Shown: positions 7,803 through 17,154, numbered from the stretch's first letter. The stretch: DNA of 64,000 nt from DATCJU01 sp036562635 (GCA_036562635.1 DATCJU010000099.1:13728-77727); one strand, 5' to 3'. Numbers and translations are program-made. The notes: generated by a model not told the origin, from the letters alone.

Positions 7803-9470
7803 GTGGACACGGACGTGATCGTCGTCGGAGCGGGACTGGCCGGCCTGGTCGCCACGGCAGAACTGGCCGACGCCGGACGCCGGGTCATCCTGCTAGACCA
7901 GGAACCCGAGGCATCCCTGGGCGGACAGGCGTTCTGGTCCCTGGGCGGGCTGTTCCTGGTCGACTCGCCGGAACAACGGCGTATGGGCATCAGGGACTCA
8001 GCCGAGCTCGCGCTCCAGGACTGGCTCGGTTCGGCCGGCTTCGACCGGGATGTCGACGACCCGGCGGGCGAGGACTACTGGGCGTACCGCTGGGCCCAGG
8101 CCTACGTCGACTTCGCCGCCGGGGAGAAACGGTCCTGGCTGCACGCCCAGGGCATCCGGTTCTTCCCGGTCGTGGGCTGGGCCGAACGCGGCGGATACCT
8201 GGCCGACGGGCACGGCAACTCGGTACCGCGTTTCCACATCACCTGGGGCACCGGTCCGGGGGTCGTCGCACCGTTCGAACGGCGGGTCCGTGCCGCCGTG
8301 GAACGCGGCCTGGTACAGCTGCGTTTCCGCCACCGGGTGGACGAGCTCGTCGTCTCCGGCGGCACGGTCACCGGCGTGCGCGGTGCGGTGCTCGAACCCA
8401 GCGACGCCCCCCGGGGCACCGCCAGTTCACGTGTCGAGGTCGGGCAGTTCGAGCTGCACGCCCAGGCCGTCATCGTGACCTCGGGCGGCATCGGCGGCAA
8501 CCACGACCTGGTCCGGGCCAACTGGCCCGCCCGGCTGGGAAAGCCACCTCGACGCATGCTGTCGGGAGTGCCCGAGCACGTCGACGGACGCATGCTCGGC
8601 ATCACCGAGCGGGCCGGCGGCCGGATCGTCAACCGGGACCGGATGTGGCACTACACCGAGGGCATCGAGAACTGGAACCCGATCTGGGCCCGGCACGGCA
8701 TCCGCATCCTGCCCGGCCCCTCGTCACTGTGGCTGGACGCCCGCGGCAGGCGTCTGCCCGCGCCGAACTTCCCAGGCTTCGACACCCTGGGCACCCTCAA
8801 GGCCATCCTGGAGACCGGGTACGACCACTCCTGGTTCGTCCTCACCTACAAGATCGTGGAGAAGGAGTTCGCGCTCTCCGGCTCCGAGCAGAACCCCGAC
8901 CTGACCGGCAAGAGTCTCCGCGAGGTGCTCAAGCGCGCCCGGCCCGGGGCTCCGGGCCCGGTGCAGGCCTTCCTGGACAAGGGGGCCGACTTCGTCGTCG
9001 CCCGCACCCTCCGCGAGCTGGTCGACGGCATGAACAAGCTGACCGACGAGCCGCTGCTGGACCTGGCCGAGGTCGAACGTCAGGTCGTGGCCCGCGACCG
9101 GGAGATCGACAACCCGTTCACCAAGGACCTGCAGGTGATGGCGATCCACAACGCCCGCCGCTACCGCGGTGACCGGCTCATCCGCACCGCCACCCCGCAC
9201 CGGCTCCTCGACCCGAAGGCGGGCCCGCTCATCGCCGTCCGGCTCAACATCCTCACCCGCAAGACCCTGGGCGGCCTGCAGACCGACCTGGACGGGCGTG
9301 TCCTGCGCGCCGACGGTACCCCCCTGCCCGGGCTGTACGCCGCGGGCGAGGTCGCCGGGTTCGGTGGCGGCGGTGTCCACGGCTACCGCGCCCTCGAGGG
9401 CACCTTCCTGGGGGGCTGCCTGTTCTCCGGACGACAGGCCGGACGAGCGGTGGCCCGCGCCCTGGGGTGA
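7803..9470 (+). CDS. FAD-binding dehydrogenase (fumarate reductase/ketosteroid dehydrogenase-type flavoprotein)
   Basis: 555 residues from the GTG at 7803, which has GGAGGG 6 bases upstream; the open frame extends further up without similarity. IVVGAGLAGLVATAEL is the FAD Rossmann motif. SLGGQAFWSLGGLFL and PRFHITWGTGPGVV match a conserved actinobacterial family related to succinate dehydrogenase/fumarate reductase and 3-ketosteroid dehydrogenases. The C-terminal GLYAAGEVAGFGGGGVHGYRALEG is the second FAD-contacting motif. It likely oxidises or reduces a C-C bond in a hydrophobic substrate. Together with the divergent Baeyer-Villiger monooxygenase it could form a ketone-degrading module; the exact reaction is unknown. 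Confidence 0.85.
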   Translation: MDTDVIVVGAGLAGLVATAELADAGRRVILLDQEPEASLGGQAFWSLGGLFLVDSPEQRRMGIRDSAELALQDWLGSAGFDRDVDDPAGEDYWAYRWAQAYVDFAAGEKRSWLHAQGIRFFPVVGWAERGGYLADGHGNSVPRFHITWGTGPGVVAPFERRVRAAVERGLVQLRFRHRVDELVVSGGTVTGVRGAVLEPSDAPRGTASSRVEVGQFELHAQAVIVTSGGIGGNHDLVRANWPARLGKPPRRMLSGVPEHVDGRMLGITERAGGRIVNRDRMWHYTEGIENWNPIWARHGIRILPGPSSLWLDARGRRLPAPNFPGFDTLGTLKAILETGYDHSWFVLTYKIVEKEFALSGSEQNPDLTGKSLREVLKRARPGAPGPVQAFLDKGADFVVARTLRELVDGMNKLTDEPLLDLAEVERQVVARDREIDNPFTKDLQVMAIHNARRYRGDRLIRTATPHRLLDPKAGPLIAVRLNILTRKTLGGLQTDLDGRVLRADGTPLPGLYAAGEVAGFGGGGVHGYRALEGTFLGGCLFSGRQAGRAVARALG

Positions 9471-9476
9471 CTCCGC

Positions 9477-9511
9477 CCGGTGTGCCCCGTGCCCGGCACG
9501 GGGCACACCGG
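9477..9511. terminator. Bidirectional hairpin between convergent genes
   Basis: A perfect 15-base-pair stem (9477-9491 and 9497-9511) with a 5-base loop starts 6 bases after the FAD dehydrogenase stop and faces the convergent acetyltransferase. Confidence 0.8.
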
Positions 9512-9549
9512 AGCACCGTTCGTCGTCGTCCGGCCGGGCCGACGGTCGA

Positions 9550-10761
9550 TCAGAAGAAGGTCCCGCACCAGGGCACCACGGTCGAGCCGAACAGCCGATC
9601 GGCCCGGGCCGGCGCCGCCGCGTCGTGCACCACCACCCGGCCGACCGCGGCCAACAGCGACGGCGGCACGTCCCCCAGGTACACCGAGGCCAGGGTGGCC
9701 ACGTCCAGTTCCAGATCGGCGGGTGCGTCCGTGCGCTCCACCCCGTCGGCGCAGATGCGGTAGCGACCGGCGTTGTCCGGCAGGACCGTGTCGTGGACCT
9801 CGATCACTACCGGGTCGGCGTCGCCGTACTCCCGCGCGGTCAGGGCCACCGGCACGTCGACCAGGCGCAGCCAGGTCTCGTCCTCCACCTTCCGGGTGCG
9901 CACCGCACGCAGGTCGGTGAACAGCCACTCGACCGGCTCGTCGAGCGGACGCAGCCACGCCTCGATCCGGCACACCAGGTCCACCCGGGTCAGGAAACGC
10001 CACAGGGCGGCGCTCGCCTCGACGGTGGCGGCGTGCAGGTCGAGAACCTCCAGGACCGCCCGGAAGTCCTCGGCCCCGTCCTTGCGCTTGGGCTGGTACA
10101 GCACGAACCCGTCGTCACCGTCCGCCCCGGAGTGCACCGCCGCCACCAGGTTCTCCCCGGTGCCCAGCGGGCGGTGCAGCACGGCCTCCCACCATCCGGC
10201 CGGCCGGGTCATCATGCCGGGGCGAGGGGCACCGATCCGCTCGTACAGCGGGGGCAGCACCTTGCCGATCTCGTCGCGGTCGAGCAACCGTACCGTTCCC
10301 CCGGTGGGGGCGTCCGGGTGCGGGACGGCGCGTTCCGGGGACACCGCCAGGGTGCGTCCTCGGGTGGCCACCCCGTAGCCGAAACGGCCGTAGATGACCG
10401 CCTCGCTCGCCCGCAGCGTCGCGAACGGCTCCCCCCGGTCGCGGCAGTCGTGCAGCTGGTGCCGCATCAGTGCGGTGAGCACCCCACGGCGGGTGTGGTC
10501 GGCCCGCACCCCCACCCGGGTGACCGCGGCCATGGGCAGCGCCCGCCCGCCGGGCACCGTGAGCCGACTGCCGTAGGAGGTGGCGACCCCGACCAGGGTG
10601 TCACCCCGGACGGCGCCGAACAGTCGCCCGGCTTCGTAGGAACGAGCCGAGTACTCCCATTGGTCGTCCGGCATCGGACCGTGGTGCAGAGCCTGCCGGA
10701 AGAGGTTGCTCGCAGCGCGGTACTCGTCCTGCTCCACAAGGCGGATACCGAGATCGGTCAC
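9550..10761 (-). CDS. eis: Eis-like GNAT N-acetyltransferase
   Basis: About 403 residues from a GTG at 10761; the frame could start 13 codons earlier. The N-terminal GNAT domain shows the acetyl-CoA segment VTRVGVRADHTRRGVLTALM. It is followed by FATLRASEAVIYGRFGYGVAT, a hallmark of the Eis (enhanced intracellular survival) family, then a second GNAT-like and a sterol-carrier-like domain. The chain ends in WCGTFF; in Eis the free C-terminal carboxylate is catalytic. Mycobacterial Eis acetylates aminoglycosides and other amines, but environmental relatives have unclear substrates. It lies 87 bases downstream of the DUF4333 gene on the same strand. Confidence 0.82.
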   Translation of the reverse strand: MTDLGIRLVEQDEYRAASNLFRQALHHGPMPDDQWEYSARSYEAGRLFGAVRGDTLVGVATSYGSRLTVPGGRALPMAAVTRVGVRADHTRRGVLTALMRHQLHDCRDRGEPFATLRASEAVIYGRFGYGVATRGRTLAVSPERAVPHPDAPTGGTVRLLDRDEIGKVLPPLYERIGAPRPGMMTRPAGWWEAVLHRPLGTGENLVAAVHSGADGDDGFVLYQPKRKDGAEDFRAVLEVLDLHAATVEASAALWRFLTRVDLVCRIEAWLRPLDEPVEWLFTDLRAVRTRKVEDETWLRLVDVPVALTAREYGDADPVVIEVHDTVLPDNAGRYRICADGVERTDAPADLELDVATLASVYLGDVPPSLLAAVGRVVVHDAAAPARADRLFGSTVVPWCGTFF

Positions 10762-10823
10762 GTCGAGCCATCCTGCCCAACGCGCCGACCCGTGGTCCAC
10801 GGCTTTTCCGCCCAGCGGCCGAG

Positions 10824-10849
10824 AGCCCCACCACTCGGTGGGCGGGGCT
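10824..10849 (-). terminator. Imperfect hairpin after the DUF4333 gene
   Basis: AGCCCC (10824-10829) pairs with GGGGCT (10844-10849), with further partial pairing inside. It touches the stop codon of the DUF4333 gene and lies before the acetyltransferase gene. Confidence 0.35.
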
Positions 10850-11463
10850 CACCGCGGCTTGGCGACCTCGTACTCGCCGTCCTTGCTCTTGACGGTGATG
10901 GTGACCTTCTTCTGCTCACCCTTGATCGTCGCGGTGCACTCGAAGGTGTTCCCCTCCTCGACCTTCTCGTTCTGCGGGCAGCTCACCTCACCGACGTCCT
11001 CCAGGCCGTACTCGTCGGTGAGGATCTGCTTCACCCCGTTTTGCACCGCGGCGTGGTCGAACACCTTGGTGGTGAACCAACCGGGGGTCACGAACCCCAG
11101 GAACGCCACCAGACCGCCCAGCACCACCACGAGTCCGACCAGGATCCAGGGCAGTGCCGACCGCTTCCGGGGCGCACCCGCCGGTGGGGTGCCGCCGAAC
11201 TGACCGACCCCACCGGGGTAGCCCGGCTGCGGACCGAATCCCGGCTGCTGCGGGTAGCCGCCCGGTGGCTGGCCGTACCCGGGGAACGGCTGACCGCCCG
11301 GGATGGGCCCGTACCCGGGGTACTGCTGGCCACCCGGTGCGTACGCCCCCTGTCCCTGGGCCGGGAAGCCACCCGACGGAGTACCGGGACCGAAACCGGG
11401 CCCCGGCTGCTGCCCCCACTGCTGCGGGCCGTTACCCCCTGGTGGGCCGTACGGGCTGCTCAT
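10849..11463 (-). CDS. DUF4333 membrane protein with Pro/Gly/Gln-rich N-terminus
   Basis: 204 residues. Residues 1-100 are low complexity (repeats like QPGPGFGPG, GQQYPGYGP, GGYPQQPGFG) and probably cytoplasmic. A basic RKRS precedes one membrane helix (PWILVGLVVVLGGLVAFLGF), and the last 85 residues form an extracellular DUF4333-type domain with two cysteines (EVSCPQNE and FECTATI) likely in a disulfide. The function of DUF4333 is unknown. The architecture is the same as the protein at 35326-36090. It precedes the Eis-like gene on the same strand, with a weak hairpin between. Confidence 0.8.
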   Translation of the reverse strand: MSSPYGPPGGNGPQQWGQQPGPGFGPGTPSGGFPAQGQGAYAPGGQQYPGYGPIPGGQPFPGYGQPPGGYPQQPGFGPQPGYPGGVGQFGGTPPAGAPRKRSALPWILVGLVVVLGGLVAFLGFVTPGWFTTKVFDHAAVQNGVKQILTDEYGLEDVGEVSCPQNEKVEEGNTFECTATIKGEQKKVTITVKSKDGEYEVAKPR

Positions 11464-11607
11464 CGTTCGCCTCCGGTCAGGCTCCGCTCACACCTGTGAG
11501 CTGCTCGTGGACACGTGGTCACGTCACCGGGCGCGATCAAACCACATCGTCACCGCGCCACCCTAGAGCGAGGGGTGGCCGTGTGACCCAATGGTTGCCG
11601 GGCCGGA

Positions 11608-14391
11608 TCAGACGCTACCCACGGCGACCACGCCGCGGCGCACCGCCTCCACCGCCTTGGCCGCGGTTCGGCCGAGCGGGTCGGCCGAGCCGACCACCTC
11701 CCTGATCTGGTCCAGCAGGTCGATCACCTGACGGCACCAGCGCACGAAGTCCCCGGCGGACAGCTCCTGACCGTTGGCCTCGGCAGCGGTGAGCACCTTC
11801 TCCAGGGATTCGCCGCGAGCCCACCTGAAGACCGGCCAGGCGAAGCCGGCGTCCGGTTCGCGCGTCCGCTCCAGCCGGTGGCGTCGCTCGTCGTCCTCCA
11901 GTTCGGCCCACAGCCGGGTCATGGCCTCCAGGACCTCGCTGATCCGGCCGGCGGGAACGCGTGGTGCCACGGGGGAGTCACGGCGGGACTCGAACACCAG
12001 GGCGGAGACCACCGCGGCCAGTTCCGCCGGTTCCAGCCCGTACCAGATGCCACGACGCAGACACTCCGCGGCCAACAGATCCGACTCGCTGTAGAGACGG
12101 GCGAGCCGACGGCCGTGGTCGGTGACGTGTTCCCCGTCGTCGCCGACCGCGAGGTACCCACGCTCCCGCAGCAGGGCCCGGATCCGGTCGAACGCGCGGG
12201 CCAGCGAGTGGGTGGTGGCCGCGACCTTGCGTCGCAGCTGCTCGGTCTCGGCGGACAACCGCTGGTACCGCTCCGCCCAGCGGGCGTGCTCCTCCCGCTT
12301 GTCGCAGCCGTGGCAGGGGTGGTTGCGCAACGCCCGGCGCAGCGTCATCAGCTCGGGGTCGTCGGCCGGGGCGCCCCCACCACGTCGGCGACCGTTCGGC
12401 GGGGTGATCCCGGTGTTGCGTAGCGTGGAAGCCAGGTCACGGCGAGCCCGCGGGGAGCGGATGTCCACGTTCTTGGGCAGCCGTACCCGGCCGAGCGGTT
12501 CCACCGGCGCCGGGAAGTCGGCCACCGAGAGCCGCCCGGCCCACCGGTCCTCGGTGACCACCAGCGGCCGCGGTTCGCTCATCGGTTCGATCCCGGGGTC
12601 GATCACCACGGCCAGGCCGCTGCGCCGCCCGGACGGCACGGCGATCACGTCACCACGCCGCAGCCGTTCCAGGGACGCCGCCGCCTCCGCGCGCCGGTTC
12701 GCCCGGTTCTGCCTGGCCAGCAGCCGTTCCCGCTCGGTGATCCGACGCCGCAGCTCGGCGTACTCGGCGAAGTCGCCCAGGTGGCAGGTCATGGCCTCGG
12801 CGTAACCGGCCAGGGCCTCGGTGTTGCGTTCGACCCGACGGGCCAGTCCCACCACCGAGCGGTCGGCCTGGAACTGGGCGAAGGACTGCTCCAGCAGCTC
12901 CCGGGCCGCAGCCGCGCCCAGCCGCTCGACCAGGTTGACCGCCATGTTGTAGCCGGGTCGGAACGAGGAGCGCAACGGGTAGGTGCGGGTGGAGGCCAGT
13001 CCGGCGACCTGCTTGGGGTCCATCCCGGGGTGCCACAGCACGACCGCGTGGCCCTCCACGTCGATCCCCCGCCGGCCGGCCCGGCCGGTGAGCTGCGTGT
13101 ACTCGCCCGGGGTGAGGTCGACGTGTGCCTCCCCGTTGAACTTGACCAGCTTCTCCAGCAGCACGGTACGGGCCGGCATGTTGATGCCCAGGGCGAGGGT
13201 CTCCGTGGCGAAGACGACCTTCACCAGACCGTTGACGAACAGCTCCTCGACGGTCTCCTTGAACGCGGGCAGCAGACCGGCGTGGTGGGAGGCGACACCA
13301 CGTTCCAGTGCCTCACGCCACTCCCAGAAGCCGAGCACGGCCAGGTCCCCGTCGGGCAGCTCGGCGGTGTGCCGGTCGATGATCCGCCGGATCTGCTCCA
13401 CCTCGTCGTCGGTGGTCAGTCGCAGACCGGCCTGCACGCACTGGGCGACCGCAGCGTCACACCCGTTGCGGCTGAAGATGAAGACGATCGCGGGCAACAG
13501 CCCGGCGGAGTCCAGCCGGCGCAGCACGTCCACCCGGGACGGCGGCCGCCAGCGTGGACCGCCACCGTTCTCGCCCCGGCGCGACCCGCGGAACCGGCCC
13601 CACGGTACGTGCCGACGCTCCATCTCCTGGACGTGGCGCAGCAGGTGGGGGTTGAGCCGCAGCTCGCCCCTGGACTCCCCGAAGAGGTCGAACATGCGGT
13701 TGCCGACCAGCATGTGCTGCCACAACGGCACCGGCCGGTGTTCGTCGACCACGACGGTGGTGTCACCGCGGACCGCCACCAGCCACTCACCGAACTCCTC
13801 GGCGTTGCTGACGGTCGCAGACAGGCTGACCACCCGTACGTGCTCGGGCAGGTGCAGGATGACCTCCTCCCACACCGCGCCACGGAACCGGTCGGCGAGG
13901 TAGTGCACCTCGTCCATGACCACGTAGCCCAGCCCGTCCAGCGCGGGCGAGCCCGCGTAGAGCATGTTGCGCAGCACCTCGGTGGTCATCACGACCACCG
14001 GGGCGCTGCCGTTGATCGAGGTGTCCCCGGTGAGCAACCCGACCGTGGCCGGCCCGTACCGGGCCACCAGGTCGGAGTACTTCTGGTTGGACAGGGCCTT
14101 GATCGGGGTGGTGTAGAAGCACTTGCGCCCCTCGGACAGGGCCATGTGCACGGCGAACTCGCCGACGACGGTCTTGCCGGCCCCGGTCGGGGCGCACACC
14201 AGCACACCGTGCCCGTCCTCCAGCGCCTGGCAGGCGCGTTCCTGGAACGGGTCCAGGTCGAAGGTGAGCTGTGCGGTGAAGTCGGTCAGGCGGGGGTAGG
14301 CCGCACGACGGCGTGACGCCGCGTAAGCCTCCGCCGGTGACAGGGACGCGGATCGAGTGGGGCGAACGGCCACCCCTTCAGGTTTCCACAC
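11608..14391 (-). CDS. helY: HelY-type Ski2-like DEAD/DEAH-box RNA helicase
   Basis: Up to 927 residues. Motif I CAPTGAGKT, motif II DEVH, motif III SAT, GINMPARTVL, and motif VI QLTGRAGRRGID are all present, followed by a long Ski2/Mtr4-like C-terminal region. The protein closely resembles mycobacterial HelY, an ATP-dependent RNA/DNA helicase presumed to act in RNA processing. The start is uncertain: GTG at 14391 or GTG at 14373, neither with a good ribosome site. It sits downstream of tatAC as in mycobacteria, but here dagK is inserted between them. Confidence 0.92.
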   Translation of the reverse strand: MWKPEGVAVRPTRSASLSPAEAYAASRRRAAYPRLTDFTAQLTFDLDPFQERACQALEDGHGVLVCAPTGAGKTVVGEFAVHMALSEGRKCFYTTPIKALSNQKYSDLVARYGPATVGLLTGDTSINGSAPVVVMTTEVLRNMLYAGSPALDGLGYVVMDEVHYLADRFRGAVWEEVILHLPEHVRVVSLSATVSNAEEFGEWLVAVRGDTTVVVDEHRPVPLWQHMLVGNRMFDLFGESRGELRLNPHLLRHVQEMERRHVPWGRFRGSRRGENGGGPRWRPPSRVDVLRRLDSAGLLPAIVFIFSRNGCDAAVAQCVQAGLRLTTDDEVEQIRRIIDRHTAELPDGDLAVLGFWEWREALERGVASHHAGLLPAFKETVEELFVNGLVKVVFATETLALGINMPARTVLLEKLVKFNGEAHVDLTPGEYTQLTGRAGRRGIDVEGHAVVLWHPGMDPKQVAGLASTRTYPLRSSFRPGYNMAVNLVERLGAAAARELLEQSFAQFQADRSVVGLARRVERNTEALAGYAEAMTCHLGDFAEYAELRRRITERERLLARQNRANRRAEAAASLERLRRGDVIAVPSGRRSGLAVVIDPGIEPMSEPRPLVVTEDRWAGRLSVADFPAPVEPLGRVRLPKNVDIRSPRARRDLASTLRNTGITPPNGRRRGGGAPADDPELMTLRRALRNHPCHGCDKREEHARWAERYQRLSAETEQLRRKVAATTHSLARAFDRIRALLRERGYLAVGDDGEHVTDHGRRLARLYSESDLLAAECLRRGIWYGLEPAELAAVVSALVFESRRDSPVAPRVPAGRISEVLEAMTRLWAELEDDERRHRLERTREPDAGFAWPVFRWARGESLEKVLTAAEANGQELSAGDFVRWCRQVIDLLDQIREVVGSADPLGRTAAKAVEAVRRGVVAVGSV

Positions 14392-14418
14392 TCGTGTGGG
14401 TCACGCCGGGCGCGGTCC

Positions 14419-14437
14419 CCACCACCGGAGGTGGTGG
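14419..14437 (-). terminator. Short hairpin between dagK and helY
   Basis: CCACCACC-gga-GGTGGTGG forms a perfect 8-base-pair stem with a triloop, 136 bases after the dagK stop and 28 bases before the helY start. It could end dagK transcription or lie in the helY leader. Confidence 0.35.
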
Positions 14438-14572
14438 CGGTCACGCCCGGCACCGCCAGGGGTGCGACGCTCCTCACCACCGGGACGCACCCTCCTCCCG
14501 AAGCGGCCGCTCCCGACGGGCATCCCCGGGTCGGGAACGCACCGGCACACAACACCGCCCCTGGCCGGTGGG

Positions 14573-15460
14573 TCAGGCGGCATCCACCACGGTGAGGGCG
14601 CCCGGTTCGCACCGGACGGTCAGTGGTAGCCGGGCCTGACGCTCACCGTCCGCGTACGCCACCCAGCCGTTGGCCCCGCCCAGGCGGACCGAGCGCGCCC
14701 GGAACGTGGTGACCTCGGGGCGGTCGACGTGTCGGCCGCTGCGCAGGGTGGGCAGGATGCTCAGCAGGGTGCGCCGGGCGACCGCCCCCACCACGGTCAC
14801 GTCGAACAGCTCGTCGGCGGGATCGGCGTCCGGGCAGATCGGGATGCCCCCGCCGTAGCTGCGGGTGTTGCCGACCGCCACCAGGGTGGCCTCCAGCTCG
14901 ATGCGCTTCGTCCCGGCGTCCACCACCAGTGGCTGGGGCCGCAGGCGCAGCAGCTCGGCGACGACCGCGAGGTCGTAGCGGCGCGGCCCGCGCGGCCAGC
15001 GCATCCGGTTGGCCCGGGCGTTCACCGCCGCGTCGAAACCCGCGCACAGCACGGTGGCGAACCAGGACCCGCCGGCGATGCGCCCCAGGTCGATACGCCG
15101 TCGTCGGCCGATGCGCAGTCCCTGGGCCACCTCCCCCGCCGCGGCGATCGGGTCGGCCGGCATGCCGAGCGCGGTGCCCAGGTCGTTCCCGGTACCGGCC
15201 GGGACGACGGCGAGCGCGGTGCTCGTGCCCGCGCAGGCCTGCACCGCGGCGTGCGCCGCACCGTCCCCGCCCAGGACCACCACCACGTCCGCCCCGTCGG
15301 CGACGGCCGCGGCCGCCAACCCCGTGGCCTGGCCGGGATCGAGGGCCACGTGCAGGCTCAGCTCGTCGGAGACGGCACGGAGCAGCTCGGCGACCCGCCC
15401 GGAGACCCTTCCGGCGGTACCGGCTCCGGCGGCGGGGTTGACCAGCAGGACGGTGCGCAC
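14573..15460 (-). CDS. Diacylglycerol/lipid kinase family protein
   Basis: 295 residues from a GTG. LLVNPAAGAG opens the DAGK catalytic domain, VVVLGGDGAAHAAVQ is the nucleotide-binding GGDG loop, and VVPAGTGNDLGTALGM is the conserved substrate/ATP loop. The C-terminal beta-sandwich (SYGGGIPICPDADPADELFDVTVV) is typical of DgkB/YegS-type soluble lipid kinases, which phosphorylate diacylglycerol or related lipids. A strong hairpin upstream separates it from tatC, so it is probably its own unit. The PAP2-fused kinase at 22168 is a second copy of this domain. Confidence 0.88.
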   Translation of the reverse strand: MRTVLLVNPAAGAGTAGRVSGRVAELLRAVSDELSLHVALDPGQATGLAAAAVADGADVVVVLGGDGAAHAAVQACAGTSTALAVVPAGTGNDLGTALGMPADPIAAAGEVAQGLRIGRRRRIDLGRIAGGSWFATVLCAGFDAAVNARANRMRWPRGPRRYDLAVVAELLRLRPQPLVVDAGTKRIELEATLVAVGNTRSYGGGIPICPDADPADELFDVTVVGAVARRTLLSILPTLRSGRHVDRPEVTTFRARSVRLGGANGWVAYADGERQARLPLTVRCEPGALTVVDAA

Positions 15461-15530
15461 GACGGAACATCATCGCGGAGAAGGGGGACCGGCACCAGGG
15501 ACCAGGACAACCGGACGCCCTCGAACGTCA

Positions 15531-15563
15531 CAGGGCTCACCACCCAGTGGGTGGTGAGCCCTG
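15531..15563 (-). terminator. Terminator of the pafB-pafC-tatAC unit
   Basis: A perfect 15-base-pair stem (15531-15545 and 15549-15563) with a 3-base loop begins 25 bases after the tatC stop codon and lies upstream of dagK. Confidence 0.8.
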
Positions 15564-15588
15564 GACGAGGATGCCGCAATTCACCGGA

Positions 15589-16557
15589 TCAGGTGACGTC
15601 CCCGTACTGGTCGGCCTTCCGTCCCGGAGCCGGACCGGGGTCCTCGGCCTCGACCGGTGGCAGCGGCGAGGCCTCGTCGTCGGACCAGGAGTCCCAGCCC
15701 TCGGCTGCCCGCTTCCGGGCCTTGCGCCGGTCGTGGATCCGAGCCACCTGGGCGGCCACCTCGAACAACAGGGTCAGCGCGAGCGCCAGGGCCACCATGG
15801 AGAAGGGGTCCTGCCCCGGGGTGGCCACCGCGGCGAAGACGAACAGCCCGAAGATGATCCCCCGGCGCCATCCGCTCAGCCGCTGGTAGCTGAGCACACC
15901 GGCCCGGTTGAGCATCACCACCAGCAGCGGCAGCTCGAAGCTCACCCCGAAGATGATCAACATCGCCAGGATGAAACTGATGTACTTCTCGCCGGTCAGC
16001 GCGGTGATGATCTGTCCCTCGGCGAAACCGAGCAGGAAGCTCAGACCCTCGCCCACCACGTAGTAGGCCAGCACCGCGCCCCCGACGAACAGCACCGCCG
16101 CGAAACCGGCGAAGGTCAACGCGAACCGACGCTCGTTCTCGTACAGCCCCGGTGTGATGAACGCCCAGATCTGGTAGAGCCAGATCGGGGAGCCCAGGAC
16201 CACGCCCGCGGCCACCGCCACCTTGAACTGGAGCAGGAACGCCTCGAACGGGGCGGTGGCCAGCAGCCGGCACTCGCCGTCCGGGCCGAGCGTCAGCCGC
16301 ACGGTCGGCGGCAGCTCGCAGTACGGGCGGGTCAGCACGTCACCGAGGCTGGGCATGCCCAGCGGGCCGTGCTCGAACCACAGGAAGCCGAGCACCGTGG
16401 TGCCCGCCACCGTCAACAACGAGACCGCCAGCCGGTACCTGAGTTCGTACAGGTGCTCGACGAGGGTCATCGTGCCGTCGGGGTTGTGCTTGCGCCCCCA
16501 ACGGCGTCGTGCGCCTCGACGTCCCGGCAGCAGGCGGCGGAGCGGATTGCCCCCCAC
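15589..16557 (-). CDS. tatC: Sec-independent protein translocase TatC
   Basis: 322 residues, six membrane helices. TLVEHLYELRYRL at the N-terminus is the conserved cytoplasmic TatC signature that binds twin-arginine signal peptides, and FEAFLLQFKVAVAAG and SPIWLYQIWAFITPGLYENER are family motifs with the conserved Pro and Glu. The C-terminus is a charged cytoplasmic tail. With TatA it exports folded proteins. It starts 20 bases after the tatA stop, so the two are co-transcribed. The unit ends at the hairpin at 15531. Confidence 0.95.
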   Translation of the reverse strand: MGGNPLRRLLPGRRGARRRWGRKHNPDGTMTLVEHLYELRYRLAVSLLTVAGTTVLGFLWFEHGPLGMPSLGDVLTRPYCELPPTVRLTLGPDGECRLLATAPFEAFLLQFKVAVAAGVVLGSPIWLYQIWAFITPGLYENERRFALTFAGFAAVLFVGGAVLAYYVVGEGLSFLLGFAEGQIITALTGEKYISFILAMLIIFGVSFELPLLVVMLNRAGVLSYQRLSGWRRGIIFGLFVFAAVATPGQDPFSMVALALALTLLFEVAAQVARIHDRRKARKRAAEGWDSWSDDEASPLPPVEAEDPGPAPGRKADQYGDVT

Positions 16558-16576
16558 CGTCCGAACCGTCCCCTCT

Positions 16577-16879
16577 TCAGTGCTTGCCGTCGTTCCGGGC
16601 CTGGGTCTGCTCCGCGGGCTCGGTCACCTTGGCACCGGTCTGGGGCGCGACCTGCGGCGATGCAGGTGGCAGCTGCTGCGGCTGGGCCGCGTCGGGCTGC
16701 GCCGCCGGAGCAGCCTGTCCGGTGCTCGTGTCGTCCTCGCGCAGGCCCTTCGTCTCCGCCTTGAAGATCCTCAGGGAGCGCCCGATCGCCCGTGCGCTGT
16801 CCGGCAGCTTCTTCGCCCCGAACAGCAGCACCAGCACAGCCAGGATGAGCAGCAACTCCCAGGGTCCGAGTGATGGCAT
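16577..16879 (-). CDS. tatA: Twin-arginine translocase subunit TatA
   Basis: 100 residues. A short N-terminal helix (GPWELLLILAVLVLLFGAKKLP) with the FG hinge is followed by the amphipathic helix ARAIGRSLRIFKAETK, then a Pro/Gln/Ala-rich tail. It forms the pore-like oligomer of the Tat system. AGGAGG lies about 9 bases before the ATG. The unit continues upstream with a small membrane protein and pafC. Confidence 0.95.
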   Translation of the reverse strand: MPSLGPWELLLILAVLVLLFGAKKLPDSARAIGRSLRIFKAETKGLREDDTSTGQAAPAAQPDAAQPQQLPPASPQVAPQTGAKVTEPAEQTQARNDGKH

Positions 16880-16903
16880 GACCTTGGTCCTCCTGTTTCC
16901 CCG

Positions 16904-17137
16904 TCAGCCGATGGTACGCGGGGAAGCCGTGTCGTCGTCGACGCTGCGCCGCTCGGCCATCGCCACCCGCAGTGCAGCGGTACGGGCGCGGAGCAGTCCG
17001 GTCTCGTCCCCGGTCTTCGCCGCCAGCTGGGCATAGGCCGCGGTGAACCGGCGCAACGCCAGGAGAACCCGAACCACCAGCACCGCCAGCACCAGCAGTC
17101 CGACCGCGGCCAGCAACACGCTCAACAGGTACGGCAC
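16904..17137 (-). CDS. Small single-helix membrane protein between pafC and tatA
   Basis: 77 residues from a GTG at 17137, 17 bases after the pafC stop and 24 bases before tatA. Residues 4-27 (LLSVLLAAVGLLVLAVLVVRVLLA) are a membrane helix. The remainder is a basic, probably helical cytoplasmic tail with GLLRARTAALRVAMAERR. I do not recognise a family. Its tight placement within the pafBC-tatAC unit and normal actinomycete codon use support a real gene. A link to Tat or to PafBC is only positional. Confidence 0.65.
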   Translation of the reverse strand: MPYLLSVLLAAVGLLVLAVLVVRVLLALRRFTAAYAQLAAKTGDETGLLRARTAALRVAMAERRSVDDDTASPRTIG

Positions 17138-17154
17138 ACACTCACCGTAGCGGT

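Noticed and set aside
5954..9172. A 1072-codon plus-strand open frame
   Set aside because: It overlaps the monooxygenase and FAD dehydrogenase genes, has no recognisable domain and the His/Arg/Gly/Pro bias of a GC-rich shadow frame.
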